Part shown: in pieces, positions 8,566-17,653 of the stretch | Layout: each line of letters begins with the position of its first letter | Numbering within the stretch: position 1 is the stretch's first letter | Origin: an uncultured Prevotellaceae bacterium | GTDB lineage: Bacteria > Bacteroidota > Bacteroidia > Bacteroidales > Muribaculaceae | Assembly (NCBI GenBank): GCA_900318335.1 | Contig: ONKF01000003.1 | Coordinates: forward strand, 1 to 64,000 | DNA: 64,000 bases | Reading direction: 5' to 3' | The notes under the pieces: generated by a model | Told to the model about the DNA's origin: nothing | Database searches by the model: none | What the model saw: only the letters and a program-made list of their open reading frames with translations | Position numbers and translations under genes: made by a program

Positions 8566-9447
8566 ATGATACTATCCATGACCGGATTTGGCAAAGCGGT
8601 AAAGGTATACAACAACAAGAAAATCACCGCCGAGGTCAAGTCGCTGAACAGCAAGCAACTGGATTTTGGGGTACGCACGCCTCAAAGTCACCGTGAGATT
8701 GAAATGGAACTGCGCAACATCGTTTCAAACGCGTTGATGCGTGGCAAAATTGATTTGTTTGTCTATTGTGAGCCCATCGAGGGCGCTACGTCAGGCACCA
8801 TCAACATCCCGATGCTGCAACAATACAAGCTGCAAATCGAGGAGATGGCTTCTGCCATGAACCTTCCCCAACCCGAGGACTGGTATGCCACACTGTTGCG
8901 CATGCCCGACGCACTCAAGACCGATGCCAAGGCCACCGAAGCCACCGAGGAGGAATTGGCCGTTGTAAAGGAAGTGGTAACCCAAGCCACCGAAAAGCTG
9001 ATTGCCTTCCGCCGCCAGGAGGGAGCAAGGCTTGCCGCCTTCTTTGAGGAGAAAATCGCCGCCATTCAAGAGCTGCTCAACGAGGTGCCCCGTTACGAGG
9101 AGCCTCGCACCCAGAAGATTAAAGCACGCATCCTGGACTCGCTCGCCAAGATTAAAGAGGTGGACTACGACAAGAACCGCTTTGAGCAAGAGCTCATCTA
9201 TTATATCGAGAAACTCGACATCACCGAGGAGAAAATCAGGCTGCAGAACCACCTGAACTATTTCCTTGAGACCATGCACAGCGAGGAGCCTGGCCAAGGA
9301 AAGAAATTGGGTTTCATCAGCCAGGAAATCGGCCGTGAGGTGAACACCATGGGCTCAAAGGCAAACCAGGCAGAACTGCAGAACCTAGTGGTCCGCATGA
9401 AGGACCACTTGGAGCAGATTAAGGAGCAAGTCCTGAATGTGCTGTGA
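8566..9447 (+). CDS. yicC: YicC/YloC family endoribonuclease
   Basis: The 293-residue protein opens with MILSMTGFGKA, the hallmark of the YicC family, and has the conserved C-terminal DUF1732 part (YIEKLDITEE, then GKKLGFISQEIGRE and NTMGSKA near 255-276). Family members in E. coli and Bacillus have been shown to be endoribonucleases that act on RNA. The middle is helical and charged. gmk lies two genes downstream, and the yicC-gmk association is common across bacteria, here with a small outer membrane protein gene inserted between them. Confidence 0.93.
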   Translation: MILSMTGFGKAVKVYNNKKITAEVKSLNSKQLDFGVRTPQSHREIEMELRNIVSNALMRGKIDLFVYCEPIEGATSGTINIPMLQQYKLQIEEMASAMNLPQPEDWYATLLRMPDALKTDAKATEATEEELAVVKEVVTQATEKLIAFRRQEGARLAAFFEEKIAAIQELLNEVPRYEEPRTQKIKARILDSLAKIKEVDYDKNRFEQELIYYIEKLDITEEKIRLQNHLNYFLETMHSEEPGQGKKLGFISQEIGREVNTMGSKANQAELQNLVVRMKDHLEQIKEQVLNVL

Positions 9448-9510
9448 TTTTTTGAAATTATAGAGTATAGAACTGTATAATTGATAATAACCTATATCAA
9501 CTGGAACGAT

Positions 9511-9999
9511 ATGAAAAAGTACATCTTCATGGCGATAATTGCCATAGCCACAATGTTTAATGTCCATGCCGAGAAGGGTAATGTTTCGGCAGGAGCTCAA
9601 TTCGTTTACGCATCCAAGCATTCCATGGCAGGCTTGGGTGTACAATTGCAGTGTGAGCCACTCACCAATTGGCGTCTCGCTCCCGAGTTCATCTATTTCT
9701 TCAAGAACAACGGTAGAACGGCCCTCAATGCGAACGTTAACGTGCATTACGTGATTCCCACAAGCAATTCATTTGCCCTCTACCCTCTCGTCGGTTTCAG
9801 TTATGGCCATTATACTGAAGATGTCAAAGCTGGTATCATCTCTGGCAGCGTCTCAGATGATCGTTGCGGCGCTAACGTAGGACTGGGCGCACAGTATCTA
9901 ATCAAAGAGCACCTGCATTTCTTCACCGAGCAGAGGTTCCAGATCATGAAGGACTTCAACCAATCGGTGACTGTTCTCGGTTTGAAGTACACATTCTAA
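9511..9999 (+). CDS. Small outer membrane beta-barrel protein
   Basis: The ATG at 9511 gives 162 residues that begin with a signal peptide (MKKYIFMAIIAIATMFNVHA, likely cleaved before EKG). A TTG upstream in frame is less likely because the signal peptide would be offset. The mature part alternates polar and hydrophobic residues, is rich in Gly/Tyr/Phe, and ends in an aromatic residue (LGLKYTF), as expected for an 8-stranded barrel inserted by BamA. The precise role is unknown. It lies between yicC and gmk, 12 bp before gmk. Confidence 0.75.
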   Translation: MKKYIFMAIIAIATMFNVHAEKGNVSAGAQFVYASKHSMAGLGVQLQCEPLTNWRLAPEFIYFFKNNGRTALNANVNVHYVIPTSNSFALYPLVGFSYGHYTEDVKAGIISGSVSDDRCGANVGLGAQYLIKEHLHFFTEQRFQIMKDFNQSVTVLGLKYTF

Positions 10000-10011
10000 T
10001 GTGCTGAATAG

Positions 10012-10584
10012 ATGGAACAAGGCAAACTGATCATTATCTCGGCCCCATCAGGATCGGGCAAGTCGACCATCATTGGCCGCATCATGCAGGACGAGTCGCT
10101 GCGGCTCGCTTTCTCGGTATCGGCCACTACCCGCCCCCGTCGCGGACAGGAAGTGCATGGCGTGGACTATTACTACAAGACCATCGAGGAATTCCAGCAG
10201 ATGATTGAAAATGATGAACTGGTGGAGTATCAGGAGGTCTATGAGGGTCGTTACTACGGCACCCCCAAGAGTGAGGTGGAACGCATCACGGGCATGGGTA
10301 AGAACGTGGTGCTCGACCTTGACGTGTTGGGTGGAGTGAATGTCAAGAGAATTTATGGCGACCGCGCCATCAGCATCTTCATCCAGCCACCCAGTGTCGA
10401 GGTGTTGCGCCAGCGGCTCATCAACCGCGGCACCGACAGCATGGAGGATATTAAGGCCCGCGTGGACAAGGCTGAATTTGAGATCAGCATCGGCCCGCAA
10501 TTTGACCACACCGTTATCAACGATGACCTTGACACCGCCGTTGCCGAGGTTCACGACCTCATCGCTGATTTCATCGCCCAATAG
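10012..10584 (+). CDS. gmk: Guanylate kinase
   Basis: The 190-residue protein has the P-loop SAPSGSGKST (10-19), the GMP-binding segment TTRPRRGQEVHGVDYYY, and VEYQEVYEGRYYGTP. It phosphorylates GMP to GDP using ATP, an essential step in nucleotide and (p)ppGpp metabolism. The length is close to the family norm. A terminator follows. Confidence 0.97.
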   Translation: MEQGKLIIISAPSGSGKSTIIGRIMQDESLRLAFSVSATTRPRRGQEVHGVDYYYKTIEEFQQMIENDELVEYQEVYEGRYYGTPKSEVERITGMGKNVVLDLDVLGGVNVKRIYGDRAISIFIQPPSVEVLRQRLINRGTDSMEDIKARVDKAEFEISIGPQFDHTVINDDLDTAVAEVHDLIADFIAQ

Positions 10585-10610
10585 TTATATCATTATAAAA
10601 AAGAATAAAT

Positions 10611-10658
10611 GACGGTTCTTCTGTGTTGCCTGGCTTCACAGAGGACCGTTACTTTTTA
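10611..10658 (+). terminator. Terminator after gmk
   Basis: GACGGTTCTTCTGTG (10611-10625) pairs with CACAGAGGACCGTT (about 10637-10650) with one bulge, around a loop containing TTGCCTGG, and is followed by ACTTTTTAT. Confidence 0.8.
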
Positions 10659-10732
10659 TCTGCCACATCTGCCCTGATTTTTTCGCGCCACTGGTAATTA
10701 ACGGGTAATTTGAAAAGAATGCCCAGGATTTT

Positions 10733-10764
10733 TTTGTCCCCATAGGCAAAAATTGTTATTTTTG
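10733..10764 (+). promoter_or_regulatory. Promoter of the nadD operon
   Basis: TTTG (10733-10736), a 20-bp spacer and TATTTTTG (10757-10764) form a canonical Bacteroidota promoter 30 bp before nadD. Confidence 0.72.
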
Positions 10765-10794
10765 CAGATTGGACATCAATAATCATCAAGCATA

Positions 10795-11391
10795 ATGAGG
10801 ATTGGTATATTTGGTGGGTCGTTTGACCCGATACATATTGGCCATGCGATTATCGCACAGCACATCATCAACAGTGGCATGGTGGACCGGTTGTGGTTCA
10901 TGGTGTCGCCGGTCAATCCGCTCAAGGTGGACAAGGAACGGCAAGTGTCTGACACTGACCGGCTGCGCATGGTTGAAATGGTGTCTCGGCCGATGGAGGG
11001 TGTTGAGACATCGGCTTTTGAATTCACAATGCCACGGCCATCTTACACAATTAATACGCTCAATGCCTTGCAAGCCAAATTCCCTGATGACGAGTTTTAC
11101 CTGGTCACCGGGGGCGATAACTGGCAAGTGTTTGACAAGTGGCGCAACAGTGATGAAATCCTGGACAAATACCACGTGCTCGTGTATCCCCGTCTGGGCT
11201 ATGATGTCGTGATTCCAGCGGAACTGCAAGACCGTGTGCAACTGGTGGATGCACCAATTATTGAGTTGTCGTCGACGATGGTGCGGGAACGGCTTGCCCA
11301 TGGACAAAGCGTCCGTTACTATATCCCCGACGAAGTGCTCAAGTACATCGAGCGACACGGGCTGTACCAGCGAAAAGAAAACAAAGATTAG
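10795..11391 (+). CDS. nadD: Nicotinate-nucleotide adenylyltransferase
   Basis: The 198-residue protein begins MRIGIFGGSFDPIHIGH, the nucleotidyltransferase (T/H)xGH core with GGSFDP loop. It has TGGDNWQVFDKW in the middle and the ISxTxxR-like ELSSTMVRERL near the end. It converts nicotinate mononucleotide and ATP to deamido-NAD. nadC, earlier in the same pathway, lies on the minus strand at 35.7-36.6 kb. It heads a short plus-strand group with the DUF5063 and M18 genes. Confidence 0.95.
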   Translation: MRIGIFGGSFDPIHIGHAIIAQHIINSGMVDRLWFMVSPVNPLKVDKERQVSDTDRLRMVEMVSRPMEGVETSAFEFTMPRPSYTINTLNALQAKFPDDEFYLVTGGDNWQVFDKWRNSDEILDKYHVLVYPRLGYDVVIPAELQDRVQLVDAPIIELSSTMVRERLAHGQSVRYYIPDEVLKYIERHGLYQRKENKD

Positions 11392-11448
11392 TCGGCATTC
11401 CCATCGGAGTGATGGGTGACAACTATATAAAACAGAATAATCTTATCA

Positions 11449-11949
11449 ATGGAGAAATTGACACCTAATGAATTGGCGTTTATCGCCCTTGCCAATGAAT
11501 ACTGCCACGCTCTGGAGCGTGCCAATGAGTGCGAGACGCGTGACCAGTTTGTGGCCCAGATGCTTAAACTGCTGCCTCGCCTGTATATCACCATCAATGA
11601 TATAGAGGATGATACCTATAGCGAGGAGTTTATCGACTCGGCGCTGGAGGAGGACGTGTATGACCTGGTGCGTGACCGTGTGGCACAGATTATGGCCGAA
11701 GAGGACATCTATCTGGAAGTATTCATGGAGGACATGAAATACAGCGACACACCCATCTCGGCATCGGTATCCGAGAACCTGGCCGACTTGTATCAGGAAT
11801 TCTTTAACCTCATTCACTCAATACAGGACGCCCTGACCGAGACCCAGCACGAGATGCTGTGCCAGTGTAAAATCAACTTCATCAACTACTGGGGGCAAAC
11901 CCTGTGTAATGTCCTCAGGGCACTGAACGCCATCTATTACGGAATATAA
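11449..11949 (+). CDS. DUF5063 family protein
   Basis: The 166 residues are acidic, all-helical and cytoplasmic (no signal, no membrane segment). The opening LTPNELAFIALANEYC and the internal LPRLYITINDIEDD pattern fit the Bacteroidota family DUF5063, whose function is unknown. It lies between nadD and an M18 aminopeptidase and probably shares their transcript. Confidence 0.75.
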   Translation: MEKLTPNELAFIALANEYCHALERANECETRDQFVAQMLKLLPRLYITINDIEDDTYSEEFIDSALEEDVYDLVRDRVAQIMAEEDIYLEVFMEDMKYSDTPISASVSENLADLYQEFFNLIHSIQDALTETQHEMLCQCKINFINYWGQTLCNVLRALNAIYYGI

Positions 11950-11973
11950 TCAAAATAAAAACAAACATATATT

Positions 11974-13272
11974 ATGAGCAAGACCAACAATTATGTGAAC
12001 TCACTGCTTGAGTTCCTCGATAACAGTCCGTGCAACTTCCTGGCAGTGGACACCGTGAAAAAAATCCTGACAGCCAATGGTTTTAAGGAGAAGAAAATCG
12101 ACGACCAGATGAGCGCCAAGGCTGGCGACAAGTTCTTTTTCACAAAGAATGACAGCGCCATATTTGCAGTTCAGGTGGGCAAGAAGAAGCCTGCTGACAC
12201 TGGCTTCAAGATTATTGCCGCTCACAGCGATTCGCCCTGCTTCAGGATCAAGCCCGCAAGCGAGATTCCCGGTGACGGTGGCATCCTGCGCCTGAACACC
12301 GAGGTCTATGGCGGCCCGATTCTCTACACATGGTTTGACCGTCCCCTGTCCCTTGCCGGACGTGTGCTGCTCAAGGGTAAGGACGCGCTGCATCCCGTTA
12401 CCAAGCTCATCAAGATTGACCGCCCGCTGATGTGCATCTCCCATCTGGCAATCCACTTCAACCGTGCCGTCAACGAGGGCAACCACCTGTCCAAGCAGAA
12501 GGACATGCTGCCCATTCTCGCCAAGATTAACAAGGACTTTGAGTGGCAGCACACACTGCTCAATCTCGTTGCCGACGAGTTGCAGGTCGAGGCTGCCGAT
12601 ATCCTTGACTTTGACCTGATGCTCTATGACGTGAGCAAGGCAAGCCTGTTCGGCTTGAACAATGAATTCATCTCGGCTGGCCGCTTGGATGACCTGAGCA
12701 TGGTGCATGCCGCCATCACTGCGATTACCGAGGCCGAAGATAAGGATGCCACGCTCGTTGCAGCCATCTTTGACAACGAGGAAACCGGCAGCGGCACCAA
12801 GCAGGGTGCCCACTCGCCCGTGCTTGGCAACATGCTGCTCAGGCTTGTCATGGCCCTGGGTGGAGACTTTGAGGACTTCAGTCGCGCCATTCACCGCTCG
12901 TTCATGGTATCGGCCGACAACGCCCATGCTTTCCATCCCAACTATCCGGAGAAATACGACCCAACCAACCATCCCGCATTGGGTGGCGGTCCTTGCATCA
13001 AGGTCAATGCCAACTGCAAGTACATGAGCGACGCCCACTCGGCAGCCATCTTCAAGAGCCTGTGCGAGGAGGCTGGTGCCCCGTTCCAGTACTTTGTGAA
13101 CCATAGCGATGTGGCTGGTGGTTCAACCCTGGGTAACATCCTCACGGGTCAGCTCGACATCGAGGGTGTTGACGTGGGCAATCCCGTGCTTGCCATGCAC
13201 TCGGTGCGCGAGACTGGTTCATGTGACGACCACGTGAACATGATCAAGGTGATGAAACAGTTCTTCTCATGA
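11974..13272 (+). CDS. M18 family metalloaminopeptidase (aspartyl aminopeptidase type)
   Basis: The 432 residues fit the M18 length. The two-zinc site can be read directly: H84 in AAHSDSP, D239-D240 in AGRLDDL, E269-E270 in DNEETGSG, D315 in SADNAHAFHPNY and H377 in NHSDVAGGSTLG. M18 enzymes are dodecameric cytoplasmic aminopeptidases that prefer acidic N-terminal residues and help recycle peptides. No signal peptide is present. Confidence 0.93.
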   Translation: MSKTNNYVNSLLEFLDNSPCNFLAVDTVKKILTANGFKEKKIDDQMSAKAGDKFFFTKNDSAIFAVQVGKKKPADTGFKIIAAHSDSPCFRIKPASEIPGDGGILRLNTEVYGGPILYTWFDRPLSLAGRVLLKGKDALHPVTKLIKIDRPLMCISHLAIHFNRAVNEGNHLSKQKDMLPILAKINKDFEWQHTLLNLVADELQVEAADILDFDLMLYDVSKASLFGLNNEFISAGRLDDLSMVHAAITAITEAEDKDATLVAAIFDNEETGSGTKQGAHSPVLGNMLLRLVMALGGDFEDFSRAIHRSFMVSADNAHAFHPNYPEKYDPTNHPALGGGPCIKVNANCKYMSDAHSAAIFKSLCEEAGAPFQYFVNHSDVAGGSTLGNILTGQLDIEGVDVGNPVLAMHSVRETGSCDDHVNMIKVMKQFFS

Positions 13273-13304
13273 GACAACTGAAGCCGCGTCACAACTGGCC
13301 TCTG

Positions 13305-13338
13305 GATTTTTAATCGGCCTAACGGCCGAGAAATTAAA
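13305..13338 (+). terminator. Probable hairpin terminator after the M18 gene
   Basis: TCGGCC (13314-13319) and GGCCGA (13324-13329) enclose a TAAC loop, with flanking TTTTTAAT and ATTAAA able to extend the pairing. There is no long T-run on the plus strand, so this could also be a processing hairpin in the leader of the next gene. Confidence 0.5.
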
Positions 13339-13385
13339 CAAAATTATTAATAAAATTAGAATAAAAATTTATTTTGTTTGATTTC

Positions 13386-13402
13386 TCCGTGCGTAGCACG
13401 GA
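13386..13402 (+). promoter_or_regulatory. Leader hairpin upstream of the ABC-F gene
   Basis: TCCGTGC-GTA-GCACGGA is a perfect 7-bp stem with a 3-nt loop. It is flanked by TTGATT (13378-13383) and TATAAT (13403-13408), which look like sigma70-type boxes rather than the usual -33/-7 pair. Only about 50 nt separate it from the start codon at 13452. Confidence 0.45.
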
Positions 13403-13451
13403 TATAATAATATGCCAGTATTTTGGCGCTGCTTCATACTTGGACAACGAT

Positions 13452-15320
13452 ATGGTTAGTTATTTGCAGGTCGAGGGATTAAGCAAGTCTTTTGGAGTCG
13501 ATGTGCTCTTTGAGGACTTGACATTCGGTGTGGCCGAGGGTGAGAAGATAGGCCTCATCGCCAAGAACGGCACGGGCAAGTCTACCCTACTCGACATCCT
13601 TGCCGGCATTGCCTCGGCCGACAGCGGAACGGTCATCTACCGCAATAACCTGCGCGTGGGTTACCTGCCCCAGCTGCCAGACCTGGGCGGTGCGCTGACT
13701 GTGCTTGATGCCTGTTTGCATGGTGACGATCCCCGCTCCGAAGCCATCCATGCCTATGAGGAGGCCTTGCGCACAGGTGACAGTGACGCCATGACAGTCG
13801 CTATCCAGGCAATGGACGCCAATACCGCATGGGACTATGAGGAGCGCTTTAAGCAGATTCTCACACAACTCAAGATAACTGACTATAATCAGCCAGTCAA
13901 GGAGTTGAGCGGTGGTCAGGTGAAGCGCGTTGCCCTGGCAAGATTGCTCATCGACGACCCCCAGATGCTCATTCTCGACGAGCCGACCAACCACCTCGAC
14001 ATCGACATGATCGAGTGGCTGGAGAACTACCTGCAACGTAGCCGTGTGACCCTGCTGATGGTGACCCATGACCGCTATTTCCTGGACAACATCTGCAACC
14101 GTATCCTCGAGATGGACCAGCACAGCATCTTCTCCTACAACGGCAACTATAATTACTACCTGGAGAAACGAGCCGAACGCATTGAGGCTCAAAATGCCCA
14201 AGTGGAACGGGCCCGCAACCTGTTGCGCACCGAGCTGGACTGGATGCGCCGCCAGCCCCAGGCCCGTGCCCACAAGGCACAGTACCGCATCGACGCTTTC
14301 TATGACCTGCAGGAACGAGCCCAGCAGCGGCGCGACGACGGTGAGGTTGAACTGAACGTCAAGAGTGCTTACATCGGCAAGAAGATTTTCACAGCCCACC
14401 ACGTCAGCAAGCGTTATGGCGACAAGGTGATTCTCGATGATTTCAACTACACGTTTGCCCGCTACGAGAAGTTGGGCATCGTGGGCGATAACGGTGTGGG
14501 TAAGACCACATTCATCAAGTTGCTGCTCGACATTGTCAAGCCCGACAGCGGTTATTTTGAGATTGGCGAAACGGTGAAGTTTGCCCACTACAGTCAGGAA
14601 GGAATGAAATTTGACGAGGGCAAGCGGGTGATTGACGCCGTCCGTGACGTGGCCGAGTACATCTACTTTGACGAGAAGCACCACTACACGGCCATGGCAT
14701 GGCTGAACCATTTCCTGTTCACACCTCAAGACCAGCAGAAGTTTATTGCCAAGTTGAGCGGTGGAGAACGGCGCAGGCTCTATCTTGCCATGGTGCTGAT
14801 GACCAAACCCAATTTCCTCATCCTGGATGAGCCGACCAATGACTTGGACATCTCCACTCTGGAAATCCTGGAGGAATACCTTTCACAGTTCAACGGGTGC
14901 GTCATCATCGTGAGCCATGACCGTTTTTTCATGGACCGCACAGTGGATCACACATTTGTCTTCACTGGTAACGGCCATGTCAAGGACTTTCCTGGTAACT
15001 ACAGCGAATATCGCGCCTGGAAGCAGCGCCATGAGCAGGAAGCCGCCCAACTGGCCAAGGAACAAGAAGTCGTTAAGCCCAAAGAGAACACATGGGCAAA
15101 CCGTAGCGAACAGAAACGCCTCACTTACAAAGAACAACGCGAACTCGAACAACTCAATGCCGACATGGAAGCACTCAATAAGGAAAAAGCCGAACTGGAT
15201 GCCTTGTTTGCCAGTGGTGAAACCCTTGACGATGTAGCTGCCAAGGCCGCCCGGTATCAGCAGGTCAAAGACCTCCTGGACGAGAAAGAACTACGATGGC
15301 TGGAACTCTCTGAGAGTTAG
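13452..15320 (+). CDS. ABC-F family ATPase (Uup-like)
   Basis: The start MVSYLQVEGLSKSFG gives 622 residues. The frame is open 26 codons further upstream but that part is unlike the family. It has two ABC domains and no membrane spans: Walker A AKNGTGKST (about 37-45) and GDNGVGKTT, signatures LSGGQVKR and LSGGERRR, Walker B LILDEPTNHLD and LILDEPTNDLD. A charged linker follows the first domain and a coiled-coil tail (NADMEALNKEKAELDAL) follows the second, as in Uup. ABC-F proteins act on ribosomes or on DNA intermediates; resistance-type members also exist, so the exact role is open. The stop codon runs straight into a heptad repeat. Confidence 0.92.
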   Translation: MVSYLQVEGLSKSFGVDVLFEDLTFGVAEGEKIGLIAKNGTGKSTLLDILAGIASADSGTVIYRNNLRVGYLPQLPDLGGALTVLDACLHGDDPRSEAIHAYEEALRTGDSDAMTVAIQAMDANTAWDYEERFKQILTQLKITDYNQPVKELSGGQVKRVALARLLIDDPQMLILDEPTNHLDIDMIEWLENYLQRSRVTLLMVTHDRYFLDNICNRILEMDQHSIFSYNGNYNYYLEKRAERIEAQNAQVERARNLLRTELDWMRRQPQARAHKAQYRIDAFYDLQERAQQRRDDGEVELNVKSAYIGKKIFTAHHVSKRYGDKVILDDFNYTFARYEKLGIVGDNGVGKTTFIKLLLDIVKPDSGYFEIGETVKFAHYSQEGMKFDEGKRVIDAVRDVAEYIYFDEKHHYTAMAWLNHFLFTPQDQQKFIAKLSGGERRRLYLAMVLMTKPNFLILDEPTNDLDISTLEILEEYLSQFNGCVIIVSHDRFFMDRTVDHTFVFTGNGHVKDFPGNYSEYRAWKQRHEQEAAQLAKEQEVVKPKENTWANRSEQKRLTYKEQRELEQLNADMEALNKEKAELDALFASGETLDDVAAKAARYQQVKDLLDEKELRWLELSES

Positions 15321-15362
15321 TTAGGAGTTAGGAGTTAGAAGTTAGGAGTTAGGAGTTAGGAG
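15321..15362 (+). repeat. Heptanucleotide tandem repeat (TTAGGAG)x6
   Basis: There are six head-to-tail 7-mers, TTAGGAG, with one substitution (TTAGAAG) in the third. The run is preceded by TTAG (15317-15320), which contains the ABC-F stop codon. Related 7-bp-period runs occur at 43009-43040, 46950-46984 and 47865-47892, each just after a gene end. Confidence 0.9.
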
Positions 15363-15407
15363 TTTTCTGACGGCTCATACTTATTCTAATAACGATTAAG
15401 GTAAATC

Positions 15408-16673
15408 ATGTACGGTCTGATTGACTGCAATAACTTCTTTGTTTCCTGCGAGCGGGTGTTCGACCCTCGGCTCAACGGTAAACAGGTCGTTGTCCTCTCC
15501 AACAACGACGGTTGCGTCATCGCCCGCAGCAATGAGGCCAAGGCAGCCGGCATTCCCATGGGCTGTCCCGCCTTCAAAATCAAGGAATATACCGACCCGC
15601 GGCAAGTTATCCAGTTGTCAGCCCGCCACATCATGTATAGAGACTTGTCCCAGCGTGTGATAAGCATCATGCGTCAAGAGGTCGAGAACGTGCAACAATA
15701 TTCAGTAGATGAGGCTTTCTTCAAGTTACCGCATGAGGATGTGGAAACCAGCCACCAAGTGATGGCCGAGGTGGTGAAAAAGGTCAAGCAGTATGTGGGC
15801 ATCCCCGTCAGTATTGGCTTTGCTCCGTCACGCACACTTGCCAAAATCGCCAACCACATCGCAAAAAAAGATCGCCGCATCACCGACGGCGTTTACTGGT
15901 TAGTACGGCCCGAGGCCATTGACATCATCCTGAGGCGCACTCCCATTGAGGACGTGTGGGGCATAGGACGGCGGTTGGCAGCCTCATTACAGGCCAAAGG
16001 CATCAAGACGGCAGGCGACTTTGTCAGAATGTCGCCTTCACTCGTGCGCTCACAATACTCAGTGACGCTGGAGCGCACCCAGCGCGAACTGATGGGCCAT
16101 GATTGCCAAATCGCCAACCCGGTGGATATCGCCCACAAAACAATCATGACGTCACGCACCTTTGGCAAGGTGCTTACCAACCGGGACGAGATTGCCGACG
16201 CCATCGTGAGTTTCGCCGAGCGAACCGCACGTCAATTGCGTGACGAGGGCAGCGTGGCCGGAAGCATCATGACCTATGTGCGCGGTGACCACTTCCGAGA
16301 AGATTTGCCCTTCTATTCCAACTCATGCCAACTGACCCTCGATACCCCGACAAGCGATACGATGACCATCGTGCGACAGGCACTCAATGCCTTTAACATC
16401 ATCTGGCGGGACGGGTTCGGTTACCGTAAGGCGGGAGTGATGGCACTCGACATCCAGCACGGCAGCGGCATACAACTGAACGTGTTTGACCCTGAAGACC
16501 ATGGAAAACTGCGCCGCCTCATGCGCAGCATCGATGGCATCAACAACATGTATGGGCGCCGCTCAATCAAGCTCGCTCCAGGTCTGCAACGCGGCGAGTG
16601 GGCACCCAACCAGAACCATTTCCAGCCCTTGAGCAAGACGCTGCATTTCTTCACCGGCATGATCGACCAGTGA
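15408..16673 (+). CDS. umuC: Y-family DNA polymerase, UmuC-like
   Basis: The 421-residue protein starts MYGLIDCNNFFVSCERVFDP, carrying the first catalytic Asp, and has YSVDEAFF with the second acidic pair. A helix-hairpin-helix (WGIGRRLAASLQAKGI) follows, and the C-terminal region (RSIKLAPGL, then W, then NHFQPLSK) is typical of UmuC rather than DinB. It would carry out translesion synthesis after DNA damage. UmuC normally needs processed UmuD, but no umuD is next to it. The neighbours are an ABC-F gene and a SIMPL gene. Confidence 0.92.
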   Translation: MYGLIDCNNFFVSCERVFDPRLNGKQVVVLSNNDGCVIARSNEAKAAGIPMGCPAFKIKEYTDPRQVIQLSARHIMYRDLSQRVISIMRQEVENVQQYSVDEAFFKLPHEDVETSHQVMAEVVKKVKQYVGIPVSIGFAPSRTLAKIANHIAKKDRRITDGVYWLVRPEAIDIILRRTPIEDVWGIGRRLAASLQAKGIKTAGDFVRMSPSLVRSQYSVTLERTQRELMGHDCQIANPVDIAHKTIMTSRTFGKVLTNRDEIADAIVSFAERTARQLRDEGSVAGSIMTYVRGDHFREDLPFYSNSCQLTLDTPTSDTMTIVRQALNAFNIIWRDGFGYRKAGVMALDIQHGSGIQLNVFDPEDHGKLRRLMRSIDGINNMYGRRSIKLAPGLQRGEWAPNQNHFQPLSKTLHFFTGMIDQ

Positions 16674-16700
16674 CGATATCAAACAACCCGTAAACAAATT

Positions 16701-16745
16701 GAATAGCCTGAAACATCTGATGTGATTCAGATATTCAGGCTATTC
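16701..16745 (+). terminator. Bidirectional terminator between umuC and the SIMPL gene
   Basis: GAATAGCCTGAA (16701-16712) and TTCAGGCTATTC (16734-16745) pair perfectly, with an inner ATCTGA/TCAGAT stem. It serves both convergent genes. Confidence 0.85.
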
Positions 16746-16773
16746 GGTTGTTGTATTAAATGTTAGAGAGGTG

Positions 16774-17478
16774 TCAGTTCTTGAGTGAGTAGGTGACGGT
16801 GGTCACTACGCGGACTTTCTTAATCCATGGGGTGTACTCGTCGCGGTTCTCGATGGAGAACTGACCCTGATCGGCACTGACAATCTTGTTGAGTTTGCTG
16901 TGGGAGTTTTTGGCAAATTGCTCAGCGGTTACCTGGGCATTCTCGATGGCTTCCTGCATCATCTTGGGTTTCATCTCCTTGAATGCCACAAACTCATACT
17001 GAATCTGGTTGTCATAACTGTCACCAGTGATTGCCACGCCTTCACGCAAGAGGTCACCCTGCTTGGCAATGAGTTGGCGCACTTGGTCCACATTCTTACT
17101 TGTCACGGTAAGCACCGAGGTGACGATGTAACGGAAACTCCTGTTAGATGAGTCATACTCACGGGCAGTCAAGTCAACCACCTGAGGAGCATTCTGGCTG
17201 ATTTCTTCTTCCTTTACACCACCCTTGATGAGGAAAGCCTTGATTTTGGCCTGTGTGGCACCGATGCGCTCATACAGTCCCGGCAGGTCATTTCCCACCT
17301 CCTTGGAGACGATGGGCCACGTCACTTTGTCGGCTTTCACTTCCTGCTCGGCAAGTCCTTTAACACTGACCTTGCGGTCCTTGCTTGCAAAATCATCAAT
17401 ACCAGCCTTGATAAACCAGCCCAGGCAAAAAACGCTCAACGCGAGGAGGGCTGCAGCAATGATTTCTTTCTGTTTCAT
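16774..17478 (-). CDS. SIMPL (DUF541) domain protein
   Basis: The 234 residues begin with one N-terminal membrane anchor or uncleaved signal ([16 protein letters not shown], about 8-23). A SIMPL domain follows, recognised by [17 protein letters not shown] near its start and [11 protein letters not shown] at the C-terminus. SIMPL proteins are periplasmic or membrane-tethered and form ring assemblies. Some are linked to oxidative stress protection, but the biochemical role is unknown. It is monocistronic, with a -7 box (TATCTTTG) 50 bp upstream. Confidence 0.88.
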   Translation of the reverse strand: MKQKEIIAAALLALSVFCLGWFIKAGIDDFASKDRKVSVKGLAEQEVKADKVTWPIVSKEVGNDLPGLYERIGATQAKIKAFLIKGGVKEEEISQNAPQVVDLTAREYDSSNRSFRYIVTSVLTVTSKNVDQVRQLIAKQGDLLREGVAITGDSYDNQIQYEFVAFKEMKPKMMQEAIENAQVTAEQFAKNSHSKLNKIVSADQGQFSIENRDEYTPWIKKVRVVTTVTYSLKN

Positions 17479-17525
17479 AATTGCGCAATCAAAAAAAATG
17501 CAACGTGTTTATAAAATCTTGAACG

Positions 17526-17533
17526 CAAAGATA
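17526..17533 (-). promoter_or_regulatory. -7 element of the SIMPL gene
   Basis: TATCTTTG on the minus strand, followed by C, gives a leader of about 40 nt. No clear -33 TTTG is found at standard spacing. Confidence 0.5.
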
Positions 17534-17653
17534 ACTGCAAAAAGCGAGCCATATTGTGCAAAAAGCGCAAAAAATATCGCACAACGCCGAAATTTATTCA
17601 AAAATCCTATATTTATCGCAATTTTGATACGATTTATGGGATTCAGGCGTATA

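Noticed and set aside
12001..13104. Minus-strand open frame of 367 codons opposite the M18 aminopeptidase
   Set aside because: Shadow of a gene with all metal ligands in place; no family motif.
13587..14729. Minus-strand open frame of 380 codons opposite the ABC-F gene
   Set aside because: Shadow of two clear ABC domains; no independent evidence.
15321..15362. Telomere-like or phase-variable coding repeat
   Set aside because: TTAGGAG resembles telomere units but lies inside a chromosomal segment after a stop codon, not in a coding region or directly in a promoter.
17479..17653. tRNA or small gene between the SIMPL and flavoprotein genes
   Set aside because: No cloverleaf, CCA end or open frame with a start context. 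It is AT-rich spacer with a -7 box.
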